A DNA stretch of 64,000 bases from Glandiceps talaboti. Lineage: Eukaryota > Hemichordata > Enteropneusta > Spengelidae. The DNA lies in the NCBI RefSeq assembly GCF_964340395.1, contig NC_135564.1, positions 15,375,012-15,439,011 of the forward strand, given 5' to 3'. The notes beneath the pieces are model-generated. The model did no database searches. It saw nothing but the letters and a program-made list of their open reading frames with translations, and was not told the DNA's origin. The position numbers and the translations under genes were made by a program. Each line of letters opens with the position of its first letter. Position 1 is the stretch's first letter. Positions 36,231 through 47,538 of this stretch are shown one piece after another.

Positions 36231-37104
36231 TCTAAAGTGGTACGACGATGCGCTTATTTTTTTTTTTACATTCTCAACAAATGTCACAGTACATGTTGTG
36301 GTTGGCCAGGAGATCACTAACAGCAATGAGCAAATAGCAATCAATGAGATTAAATAACTTATTACATATGTTCTGTTGTATTCCAACAATTGTCTGTACG
36401 AACGACAATCTCAAAACTTTGCCATTACGGAAGACATTCAGTTTACATCTGGTCTTTAATGTAATTAGTATGATTGAGACGAGTTCAAATTTCTATGATG
36501 AGATGTCATCAGAGAAATATCACAAGATAAGCCTTTGTCACAATACCGAGTAAACCTAGATATTTTCACTACTAGAAAATTTTGCAAATTCGGCAAGTTC
36601 TCATTGACCAATTTTCTCTCAATTACCAGACTGGTACATTGTGTTCATGTGCAAGCTGGTATTTTAGTCCGTACTTATTTTTTGTGTTTTTGTTTTCTAG
36701 TGAACTTGGCAAAAATAAGTCTCAAACAAAAATAAGTTTACAGTAGTGTTTAATAGAAGGCCTCATATGATGATTAGAAGCCCAAGTACTTACAACCTGA
36801 ACCATTTAAAAAAAAAAAAATTTGAGTTGTTTTTGACCAACTTTTATTATTGCACCTGGTGTGCACAGTTGTCTCATTATCAAACCAAATCAGCATCCCA
36901 CACACTCTCAATATGTTGACAAACAAGTGAATATTCTGTACCCTTTCATGATTGTTTACACGACCATCACGTTGCTGCAGACATAGTACCATGGTAATTA
37001 AGCTAATGAGGATGAATTGAATAGTTCGATCAAAACGTGTGGTGTATTTATACGGACCTGTTTTGACAGTGAATGCAAGTGTATGATGCAGTGGTATAAT
37101 TAGA
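36231..37104. other. non-coding
   Basis: No supported exon. Pyrimidine-rich acceptor-like sites occur (for example before 36702) but only 11 codons follow before a stop. Confidence 0.4.
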
Positions 37105-37480
37105 TGTCATTCCCCAATATTTCTCTTTGTTCAGGCAGGGAAAAGATGAGTGTCCCAAGGGTCCTTTGTCACTACAATGTCACTAGATGAATAGTGACAG
37201 CTCTTAGTATTTTCTGGCTGAATGAAGAAATATATTGGAGAATAACAATTATACCAGTGCCAGTAATATAAAAGAAAAATCTGGGAAAGGAGCAGCATTT
37301 TTGAACGTTTGGACTCATATTTCAAACACAGCAGAACCAATGATGTTAGACACGCATTGTTGTGACATGGACATGCATTGTCGTGATGTAGAACGACCAG
37401 GGTGTAAATTCCGTGTTTTGAGTTTATGCATGGTATCATATATATCACCCAATTACACCATCACCACAAAAGGGAGGCAC
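37105..37480 (+). repeat. third copy of the inverted-module repeat seen at 12 kb
   Basis: Begins ATTCCCCAATATTTCTCTTT and has, about 100 bp later, the inverted partner TTTTCTGGCTGAATGAAGAAATAT. It continues with TTTTTGAACGTTTGGACTCAT, AACCAATGATGTTAGACA and GATGTAGAACGACCA, matching 11945-12270 and 12270-12640. Confidence 0.7.
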
Positions 37481-37559
37481 GATACAACTTAGCACTCACG
37501 CACTGAAGTGTATTTCCATTACATAACCTAAAACTTACACCAGGTGTGACTTGGTCAAG

Positions 37560-39420
37560 ATGTGGACTAGGCTTTCATTCATCATGAAATGCATCTCTGG
37601 AAGATGTAGTAGAAGCAAATTACACTGCCGTGAATACAATGTACTCCAAGCTGGCCCTGCATATAACATACTGGTGAATGTCAACTAAGATGCATTATTC
37701 ACAGGATTATATGTTAATCCTTAGTAAAACCATGCTGAAATGCATCCCTGATAAGCCAAAGTACACCCTGAATAAAATATACGATGTATTCCCAGCTGGC
37801 CCTATAGCTTATAACGAGCATACTAGGTATATGTAGATAGGAATCCAAGACACATGAAACCAGGTAGAATTCAGTTTAGTTGATTCCAGGTACAATGAGT
37901 CTAGCGGCTAGACATTAAGGCAATTATGCTAACTTTAGAAGCTACTACAGGTTGCATAGCCGAGTACCAGAGGTATCGTCTTCCTCGGTGTTTGTTCACA
38001 AACCTTCCAAGCACAGACCGAAGATCTTGTTACAAGATTAGGTACAATCAGACTGAGATGCATTCCTGGAATGTCCTAGTAAAGATGTAGAACGTGAATA
38101 AGATGCATTTCTGGCTGGCCATAAGCTTAATATATACAATGCAAATAGGAACCAAGATGCATCCCTGATGGGTTTTACAATAAATAGAAATACATTCTCT
38201 CTACATCTTTGGTAAAGTGCATTCCTAAAGCACTTGCTAAAATGAAAACCTGGTCCATCATTAATAAGATGAATCCATTGTAAGTCAATCAATACCAAGA
38301 TGCATGTCAGGTAAGTCCTATTAATGCAAATATTTGGTCGACTGATTCAAACTAGGATACACGTTAGTATCAATGCATACCACAGATGCCTTGATCTAAA
38401 ATGAATACCTAGAAGACCTTTGCTGAGATGCATGTTATGTATGCCTTGATCTAAAATGAATGCCCCAAAAGCCTTTGGCTGAGATGCATACCATGTACGC
38501 CTTGACGTAAAATGAATGCCTAGAAGGCCTTGGCCAAGATGCATACCATGTACGCCTTGATGTAAAATGGATACCTACAAGGCCTTGGCTAATATGTGTA
38601 CCAGGTAGACTCTGGCAAAAACTGCATACCATGTATGCCTTGGTAATATGCCCAGAAGGCCTTGGCTGAGCTGCATACTATGTATGCCTTGATGAATATG
38701 ATTGCCCAGAAAGCCTAGGCCAAGATGTTCAGTATCAGCCCCGATCAAAATGCATACCACATGTCTATTTTGACTCAGATACATTTTTTTTAAATGGGCA
38801 GCAAGCCTATAGGCCAAAATTTTTACTTGGCTAAAATGTACAGTGTATGCCTTGACCAAGAAGAATGCCGAACATACCTTGGCCAAGATATATACCAGGT
38901 AAACCCTGGTCAAGATGAATACTGTGTATGCCTTGACTATTAAGACACATCCCAAGCAGGTCTATGCCAATATGGTTAAATGCACACATGCCCACTTTGA
39001 CCATGCCTGATGAACAGACAAAGACGCAAGATAGGTCTAGGCTAAAGGTAAACTGTACCTGGTGCATACCTTAAACAAGACACATACAGCTGTCATAGGC
39101 TGGGATGTACACCTGGTAGATCCAGTCCTGGCTCAAATGCTTACAATGCATGATGTGTAAGCTTCAACTAAGGCACATCCTTTGGGCCAAGGCCAAGATG
39201 CACACCAGGTACACAGTTTACCTTCACAAGATGCACGAGCATGAGCCTCATCTGGTCTACACTTAAAAGTATAGAATGTTTGACTTGAGCTACATGCCTG
39301 CCAGGTAGACATGGCAAGATTTGGTGAACCTCATCTGCCATGGCCATGTATGCTTTCTGTATCATCATAGCTGACCAAGGCCAAGATACATTCCAGGTAG
39401 ACCCTGGTTAGCAGGTATAT
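37560..39420. repeat. long diverged 55-bp minisatellite
   Basis: AGATGCATACCATGTA(C/T)GCCTTGA recurs, for example at 38482 and 38537 with the next unit at 38592, a 55-bp period. Each unit has GCCTTGGC(T/C) and (A/T)AAATGAATGCC segments. Units are highly similar at 38400-38600 and decay outward on both sides over about 1.9 kb. The apparent minus-strand open frames across it arise from the repeat. Confidence 0.85.
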
Positions 39421-42400
39421 CGCGTCAGCCTTGATGCAAGATGGTTGTCATGCTACCCTACATCCTGCTGTAAAGTGTGTCTGTGGTAACACACATTGAT
39501 AGTCACAGTTTATTTTTCTTTCTACAAAATTTTGAATGCTATGATGTAATCAAGAGTATACAGGGGGGGGGGGGGGTTACAACTTGTACTGTACTTATGT
39601 TGAAGTAAAACAAATCATATTTTGCAGTCATATCATTTCATGAAGGGTCTACGGTCAAATGGGGTTTGCAAAAAAAAAACACCATTGAAATATGGACTCA
39701 AGTTAATCAATCACAACATTTGTTGAGATCCAAATATTTCTAGTAGACAAGCTAATGAGGTAGGAGACAATAAACAGAACCCTTACCTGTTTATATGACT
39801 ATCAATTGCAGTCAGGAGATATCATGTTACTTTATTTACTCATCAATTGTTGAAAAGTTACATATCAAAAACCAAAGACTTGATAAAAAAAATGTATGAT
39901 ACAAAAGCATTGATATCTTGTATAAGTTGTTAAATTTGATACGACCTCTGAGATAGACGCAAACTTAATCTATTGTTCTTCAATGTAGTAGATAACACAA
40001 GTGGGTGGATAGCCTTCCTCTGTTGTGCGATTCTAATCACCCTGTGATCAACATAGTGTAAACACTGGAAGTCCCAAAACAGCACTGCAAGTTTATGGAA
40101 CTCTAAATATAAACTAGTTTTTAGAGACGGCTATGTGGACCATAACATTAGGAACCAAGTAGTCATACAAGATTAGACCTTGATTATGGTCAAAATGACA
40201 TAATTCAAATTTCCATAGCAACATCAAAGATTGCGAGCTCCTTTGCTCCCAATGTTTTCTCCCAATTTTATTCCAGCATTTTTTTCAACATGAGTGTGTT
40301 ACAGTTGACGAAACCTACTAAAACCATCAGGACGATAATAAATATCATGACACAGTGGTTGACTTCTGTACTTTCTATCCAGTTATATAATAAATATCAG
40401 AAATAGACAAAATATGTGTCAAGTTGAAAGATCTTGGATCATCCAGGAACATCATCATCGAGTGTAATACTGGAAACAAATCTTGTATGTATGGATGAAT
40501 TTCTAGTATTGTGCTAAATATAGAGTATTATCACAGGAAACGAGGTTCCTAATTTTGATCATTCTTCGTCTTCTTGCTGGTATACCCACAATACCATTTC
40601 ATTTGTCATTCAGTCAGCATAGCGTTTGGTATAACAATCTGCATCTCACCATATTCTATTTATCATTGTGGATTCGGTTGTAAGGTTGGCATCATGTTTG
40701 TGTGTGTACAAAAATGTTAAAACAAAGACACTCTTAAAAGACCATGTCCATTTGTTTTACTAAATCATCACCACAGTCATATTTTTGTATCTCAGCTTCA
40801 CAAGCCCAACAGCACGGATCTACCTAATGGACAATTTTACTGCATGTAACGTGCAATAGCCCAATCAAATCTTAAACTTGTCATGAATTTCAAGTATTAA
40901 TATTATATGAGGTAAAATGCATTAAAATTGAGAAAACTGAAGTAGAAGAGGAAGTTATGGAGTACAGTGCACTAGTGTCCATTGTAAAATTACTTTATTA
41001 CGTTGATATCTTTTCACTGCTTTTTCAAATGTCCATAGACTGATTGCTTGTGGCTATCTGGAAATCTTTACCTCTTCTGTGAACAATGCAAACAAACATC
41101 TTGTTTCCTCTATCCATCCATCCCATCCTTCAAAATTCATTTTAGATATATTCATGAAAATTTTTTATTGTTCCTTGCTGTTTTCAAACGGTAGACAATG
41201 CAGTCATTATAAATTACATAACAAGTGAAACATTGATGTAAACATCCAAAACTACATCATCAAAATGAAGAACTAACTTTAATAAAATCATCAAATCTTC
41301 ATTGCATTTCAATGTTATAAAATAATGAGTTGATGCTGGTTAGACTGTTTACTTCAAGATTCATGTTTATATGTTTCAGAAACACGATACTGTATGAATG
41401 TGTGTTTGCACTTGTTTGTTCCACTTTTATTGTTGGAAGGGGTGATATATTTTGTTTTATTATTTCCAGTGGAGATGAGAAAGTGTTGGTTTGCACCAAA
41501 CAAAGTTGTTTTATTATATTACCAAATATGAATCATCAATACAATTCTCCACTTCTTACAAATTTAAATTAAAAAGAGCTTTTCTAAAGAAAAGAGATAG
41601 AATGCTCAGCAACTTTGATGAAAGTATATATATTGAAAACACGTTATCTGTTGACATTTCTGTGAACTGTATCAACTAAGACATCAAAGGTACGGTAAAG
41701 GTAGACGTAATTATGATGAACAGCACTTGGATCTTCAGCAGCAATTGCTATGTCAGCAATACAGTATCTGCAAACATCTTCCAAATCATCACATTGGGGG
41801 AAATTGTGAGAGCCAGTGGTACACAAGAAATCAGTTGTTTACATTTTGGAGCCACGACCACAGACAGCTGAATTCCAAAATCTTTCGTTCACACAATTAT
41901 TTCATTTTCATCTCATTGTTGTAGCATTTGACAATCATTTTGTTGTTTTGGGGGGGTTTTTTTTGTTGTTGTTTTTTTTTGTTTTGTTTTTTTTGGGGGG
42001 GGGAGTCATTGATGTGAGGATGAACATCTGCTTAACCTTAGCAAGGAGATGGTGGTGGGGGTGGGGTTAATGAAGAGTTCCTGAACAAATCAAAAACAAA
42101 TGTGTTGACGTAGTGTGAGCAAATACTGATATCAAGTGCTCATCTTTCAATATAAGGACGTTCTTGTCAGTAAACCTTGCAATCTCAATACTTGTCAGGA
42201 GTCGAAGTCTGTTCATTCAAGGAAAATACAAAACTGGTATAACCTTTGAAGATGACCAAGTACAAGAAAGGGCGGGGGAAGGCACTGAATCATTCCCATC
42301 TTGCATCACTGCACCATACACAATGACATTCTCAGCATCTGCATCCTTCATACATCTTTATTGCTTGCTCCCATGTCAGATCTCTATCATCTATCCACTT

Positions 42401-42899
42401 AAAGTTTCCTTGCACACTTCAATTCCACTATTGATAATACCAATTGATATATAGGGTTGATTGGACTTCAGATTTGACTTTGCCGTATGCACATTTTGAA
42501 CAAATAATCTTCAACTCTCACCTCACCCACTATACTAAAAGCTACAGTGTGTACACATCATGGTAATATGAGGTTATTGCCTGTTATAACCTCTTTGTTA
42601 ATGTGTATCGCCAAGAGTACCATTTCCACATACAGGCACAAGTGAGAGACAAGCACTACACTGCAAAGTTGAAAAGGTACAAACTGTGATACACTCCAAT
42701 GAACGAAGAGGTGTATTGGGTAATAACCTACAATGACCTGGACTTTGGAGAATAAATGAAAAATAAAATTGCTGCTGCAGAGTCTGAGATATGAAGTGCT
42801 TGCATGATTACAAGTTCATTACAAGTAACAAGCCTTCCATCGAAGCCATAGATCCCAACTTGTGTGTTTTATGGCAAAGTTATTGTGCAAGTTTGAATG
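39421..42899. other. gene-poor region
   Basis: No supported gene. A 14-G tract lies at 39563-39576 and a G/T-rich low-complexity stretch at 41940-42003. A short Cys-containing minus-strand frame at about 41644-41826 is discussed under the rejected items. Confidence 0.4.
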
Positions 42900-43735
42900 G
42901 TGTCTCTAGATACAAAACTCAATAATTTATTGACCAATTTGCTATTTGACCTTGAATATGGAGGTCAAAGTCACTGGTCAAGGTATAAAAAGATAGCTGA
43001 CCTTTGGGGTATAACATTTTAGTGTATTCAATTTCTTGAGTTACGTAGAAAAATACATTTTGGCCATTTCACCTTGACAATGTTTGTCAAAGTCAAAGGT
43101 CATGCTCTCATTAGAAAGTTCATCATTGATAATGTAAGGGTAGACATTTGAATGGTGTCCATATGTACCAAACTTCTGGAGATACGTTTGTAACAGGCAA
43201 AATGAACTTTTTATCAATATGGCTTTTCTATCACAAATATGTCCACCATTTTCATATACAGGTCAAGGTCAAGGTCACGAAATTAAATGACTGGCAGATG
43301 TCTCACAGTCAAACCCAAGTCATGATTAAACAAGTAGATTAAAATATTATCACTTAAAATATTTGATTCAAAAAGCTGTGAAGATAACCAACAATTGGCT
43401 ATTTGAACTTGAAGACTTGCAAGGTCAAAGGTCTTAAAAGAAAGCTCATATTCGATAATATGGGTATAGGCACTTGAATGGAGTCACTATGTATTACACT
43501 TCCAAAGTTATGATGCAGATTGTGAAATTTAACAACAAATATGGCCAAATGGCGGCCATATTTTATTAAATTGCAAAAAGTGATGTGCATACGTTTCACA
43601 TAGCTTGTTACCTTTGTGCCAGGTTTGGTTCAATCACTTGGTGTATGTCAGAGATATTCGCACAAACGTGTGCACGCACGCATGCATGGAACCCAATGTA
43701 ACACCCCCATTGGGGGCTAAATTAACAAACTTAGT
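42900..43735 (+). repeat. diverged repeat rich in AGGTCA half-sites
   Basis: Segments recur with GAATGG(T/A)GTC, CTATTTGA(C/A)CTTGAA, AGGTCAAAG and GATAATRTGGGTAKRSAYTTGAATGG-like words. AGGTCA-type words occur around 42970, 43090, 43260 (three in a row) and 43420. The end (43570-43735) matches the dispersed repeat at 33415-33595. Confidence 0.65.
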
Positions 43736-44526
43736 ATCATTTTGGGTACGACTATTTTAGTCAAAATTTCTATTTTGATATATCCCACTTTCGTAGTATT
43801 GCATGGCAACATTGACAGCGAAGATCAACTACCATATCGTTGGTTTTCATTCAGAATCACAGCGTCTTGTCAATCAGAAAGGTGCAATTTAATTTAGTGT
43901 ATAAACTTTAATTCATTAATCTCTTTAGAATACATATATTGTACACAATGAAGATAAATTTAAAATGTAATTTTGAAACATTTCAGCCATTTTGAAAGCA
44001 ATAGTAATAAACTGTGAAAATTTTAACCCTGTATGCTGTTGTTGTAGTAGTTGTGAGTGCTAAACTACTGTGTGTATGTTGTGTATTAGAGTTCAAGGTG
44101 CCATGGCTGACCATGACATTAACACCAGTATATTCTTTATTTACAACACAAGCTAATTTGCTTAACACACATACAGGATGTTAACACTAACAGGACTTAT
44201 TTTTATGACAAATCGAGCACCGAAATACAAACTACAGTATATGTAGTCTTACAAATTATGCAGAAACATTGTGAAAACTTTTGCTGCAATTATGCAAAAT
44301 TTTCAGAAAAAAGAAGAAATTTGGTTGTCAAAGCATTTTTGTGTATGTGACCTGTATAAAATATTTACCACCAGTCTCTTTGGTTGTAGCATGTAGTGCA
44401 ATTTGTTGTCGCGTCAGTTACAACTCGGGTTCTCAGATTCCATCAGTTTCGAGATGTTTGGTATTTTTAAATCATCTCAATTGTGGTTGTCATTTATGAA
44501 GTATTTCATTATTTTGTCTTTTTCAG
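43736..44526. other. non-coding
   Basis: No supported exon or named element. A good polypyrimidine tract precedes 44527. Confidence 0.4.
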
Positions 44527-44635
44527 CTGCCATTTTCCGACAAAACTAAACTGTGCACGTGGAGATGGATATGGACCATGTCAAGCATGTGAAGTCGAAG
44601 TCTTCGAATCAAACATGATATCAAAAAGTATTTGA
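44527..44635 (+). CDS. weak candidate terminal exon, Cys-rich peptide
   Basis: A strong acceptor (ATTTTGTCTTTTTCAG) ends at 44526. In one phase 35 codons follow, from CHFPTKLNCARGDGYG to ESNMISKSI, ending in TGA at 44633-44635. The composition (four Cys, acidic and Gly residues) looks protein-like. However, 35 open codons can arise by chance, and no upstream exon was identified. If real, it is the end of a plus-strand gene converging on NCOA5. Confidence 0.2.
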
Positions 44636-45228
44636 TAACCAGGAAGTAAAATTCTATTACAGGGAACGAGAATAGTCTAGAATTTGTACTTTCTTAAATA
44701 TACAGTGTATGATAGGAAAGGAAATGCCATGTGTGGATTCCCATTGGAATGCACGCACTACATTATCGATCATGTATTTATAGCACTTCCTGGTTACTGC
44801 CCCATCACTGTAGAAATACTGACTATGCACAACAAATAATCAGTATCACTTCAAGAAAAATTTTCTACTTGTACATTATTTTGTTAAAACAAAAGAATTA
44901 TGTACAAAGAGGCATTTCGTAACAGGAGTTTTTTCGATATCATATTTTGCAAAGTTTGAAGTCATTCATTGGTCATTCACCACGTAGACTTAATTGTTGA
45001 CCTGACGACAACGTAGTCGAGAGTGTTTGGATACCACTAGAAGCACGTTTTGTCAAGTACATTCAAACAAAACTGAAAATTCGATGCAGTGAGTACATCC
45101 AATTTTCCATTTTGTTTGTTGTGAAAAGGTGACGGTGGTATGTGGCACTGCCAAGGTTGGTCAGTGTTTATATATCAATTGATTTTTGGAGACCATACAG
45201 TTTCCTTTTGTTTGTAGAGAAAACCAGA

Positions 45229-45314
45229 TGATTAATCAGTGAATTTATAAAGCGCCAGTTTCCACTACGATGTAGAGTTCAGAGGTTATGTACAGTTAGA
45301 ATGCTCTGGAGAAT
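45229..45314 (-). mobile_element. 3' tail of a non-LTR retrotransposon, inverted relative to 24.2 kb
   Basis: The reverse complement matches 24231-24334: CTCCAGAGCATTC, CTCTGAACTCTACATCGTAG, GGAAACTGGCGCTTTATAAA. It ends in a short ATTAATC remnant where the other copy has (ATTG)n. Confidence 0.6.
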
Positions 45315-45999
45315 ATACACCGGTATATCTTTTTGAAGGCGTTAGCTGTTGGGTTTTTGTCACATTTCGAATGGCAGTGCATTCCATAGACAGCGTGCAG
45401 CATTTGAGAATCCACACCCAATGATGGCATTTTAAAAGGAAGAAAGCTCATGAAAGCTTTTAGAAACCAATAGTGTTGTTGAGAACATCTACTTTCCATT
45501 TTTTTGTAGTGAAAACTGGATGATGGTTTGCAAACATGGTTAAAGTTAATGAGGTTGCTTAGATACCAATAATTTTTTACAAACCATCCACTTTTCTTTT
45601 TAATTTCACTGTATGTGTGGGGACAGGTCTTCTTTGGACTGTGAAAGTTTAAGAAATATGTACCACGTAACAATTGTTGCTATTCTTGGGGTAGGACTAT
45701 ATTCCAAAGTGGTTAGGGTACATTTACTGTGATAATTTCGCAGTGTTGAGATTTGCGAAAAGTGATTTTCAGATTCCTTTGATCCAAAATCTTTCCCTCA
45801 GTATATTTATGGTTTATTTGACAAATCAACTTTACTGATAGCTCAACACACTATTTGACAATCAAAGTCAAAACAGCTGGAGGGGTTTTGTACTGGGGAA
45901 GAAACTCTAGGGGACTGAAACGAAAGAGATCAATATGATAACATGGAGGGTACAGGTGATGTACTGAGTGAATGACTTTTCATTTAAACCTGATTTATT

Positions 46000-46822
46000 C
46001 TGGTAATACATTTGAACTTTATTGAAAATAGTCAAAAAGAATGACATTTAAAAACATCTACATACATGTACTACAACTCCAGTACTACAACTTGAATGAT
46101 ACTAAAAGTTGAACTGTGACATGGCAGCATCATATTTGATCGATTCGTGATTCAAACATAAAGAGTATCTATCATAAGATCAGATGATACCAAATCGACA
46201 CAAGAACTACACTATAAAAATAGCAAGAATAACCTGTGACATTCACACCATATCTATTTTAACTCGGCAACTCCATAGCAACAGACTGTAACCATAGCAA
46301 TGCTTATAACAATACTGCTGCTGCCCACTGTGCACCTTTTTTATGGCATCACAGCATATTGCAATTAATCTACAAAAAACAGAATAATCAATTTTCTTGC
46401 CATATTTTTAGCTAGGTTGTCCATATGAAGCAATTATGCTTACGGAGTACATGAACTAAATCAGTGTTTATTCAAGATCTATACATCATGTAGAACAAAG
46501 ACGTCGAAACGAAACATGTAACTAAAATGTCTTCTGAAGCAAACATTTGATAATATGTACTTTCAACCCTATATCATAAATGCTGCATTCACTCTGCTGT
46601 GATTAATGATTTCGGAAAAACTATGAATCTAATATATATCAAAGATGGAAATGTTACATTTCTCAATTTCTTTCTTTCAAAACTGAAACATACAACACAA
46701 ATCTTTGATTTCTAACTTATATAGAATGAACAAAGAGTTTCTTTACAGTACTAAAATGTCTGTTAAAAATCATAAAATAATGTTGAAATTGTTCCCTTTG
46801 ATTCAATACAATGATCCTAAAG
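46000..46822 (-). other. NCOA5: NCOA5 3' UTR with candidate poly(A) signals
   Basis: After the TAG stop at 46823-46825, minus-strand AATAAA words occur at 46467-46472, 46018-46023 and 45994-45999. Any of these could direct polyadenylation, giving a 3' UTR of roughly 0.37 to 0.85 kb. Confidence 0.5.
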
Positions 46823-47538
46823 CTAGTAGCGTGCAGTTCTTCCTCTGTAAGCCCCACGTGGTGGTGGGCCAGGTGGCGGTCCTCTAGGAACCATTCCACC
46901 ACCCATACCTCCTTCTCCCATATTTATAACTCTAGGCGGACCTAGTTCCCTATGTCCAAGACTTTGTTGCCTACCCATATCATTATTCCCTGCTGTTCCT
47001 GGACCGGCTCCTAATAAACTTTTACCCCCTACAGATTGTGGGCCACCAGACCCTGACATTCCTTGTACCCCCTGTACAAACTGCCCTACTTGTCCTAAAT
47101 TTTTCAGTAAGTTGGGCCCACTTTGAATCAAATTATCCAAAGCCTTTTGAACAGATGGGTTATCAAAATTAATGCCTACTCCTTGCACTGAGCCCTGGTC
47201 ACCGCCAGCAGCAGTAGGACGAGCTCCCCCAGCCACTCCTGCATGTGATACAGCATTTGTATTATTGGAAACAGATGTAGGCATCATAACCGGTTTTTGA
47301 GCCAAACCGCTACCTTGCGCCATTGACTGGGACATTAGTGATGGGAGTGAAGTGGCTGGCTGGGCAATTTGTTGAGCTGCTGGGGTACCATATGCAGCTG
47401 ATACACTAGGTGCTAATGACGTAGTTGTAGTATTAGCTAGACTAACTGCTGCAGCGGAAGAACCACTTGGGTTGAAGATACTCAAAATCTTGGCCTGGAG
47501 TGCTGCCTGTTGTTGCTGCCCGACTACTTTGGTTTCAC
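46823..47538 (-). CDS. NCOA5: NCOA5 coding exon 9 (C-terminal)
   Basis: Acceptor CTCTGTTTGTAG; the phase-1 codon is completed to Gly. Encodes residues 503-740, including QAALQAKILSIFN and GINFDNPSVQKALDNLIQSG, the two most conserved C-terminal blocks of NCOA5, separated by an Ala/Thr/Gln/Ser-rich linker. It ends with an Arg/Gly/Pro-rich tail (VPRGPPPGPPPRG...RTARY) and TAG. Confidence 0.95.

Noticed and set aside
38038-39368. Series of minus-strand frames of 65-126 codons
   Set aside because: They tile the diverged 55-bp minisatellite in shifting frames; no splice sites or known domain.
41644-41826. Minus-strand frame with FPQCDDLEDVCRYCIAD, protein-like
   Set aside because: No ATG, no good acceptor before it, and the opposite strand is also open over the same segment; left as unsupported.
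42290-42440. Minus-strand short frame with WIDDRDLTWEQAIKMYEG, reminiscent of a lectin-type exon
   Set aside because: Stops after 28 codons, with no convincing splice sites; too short to call.
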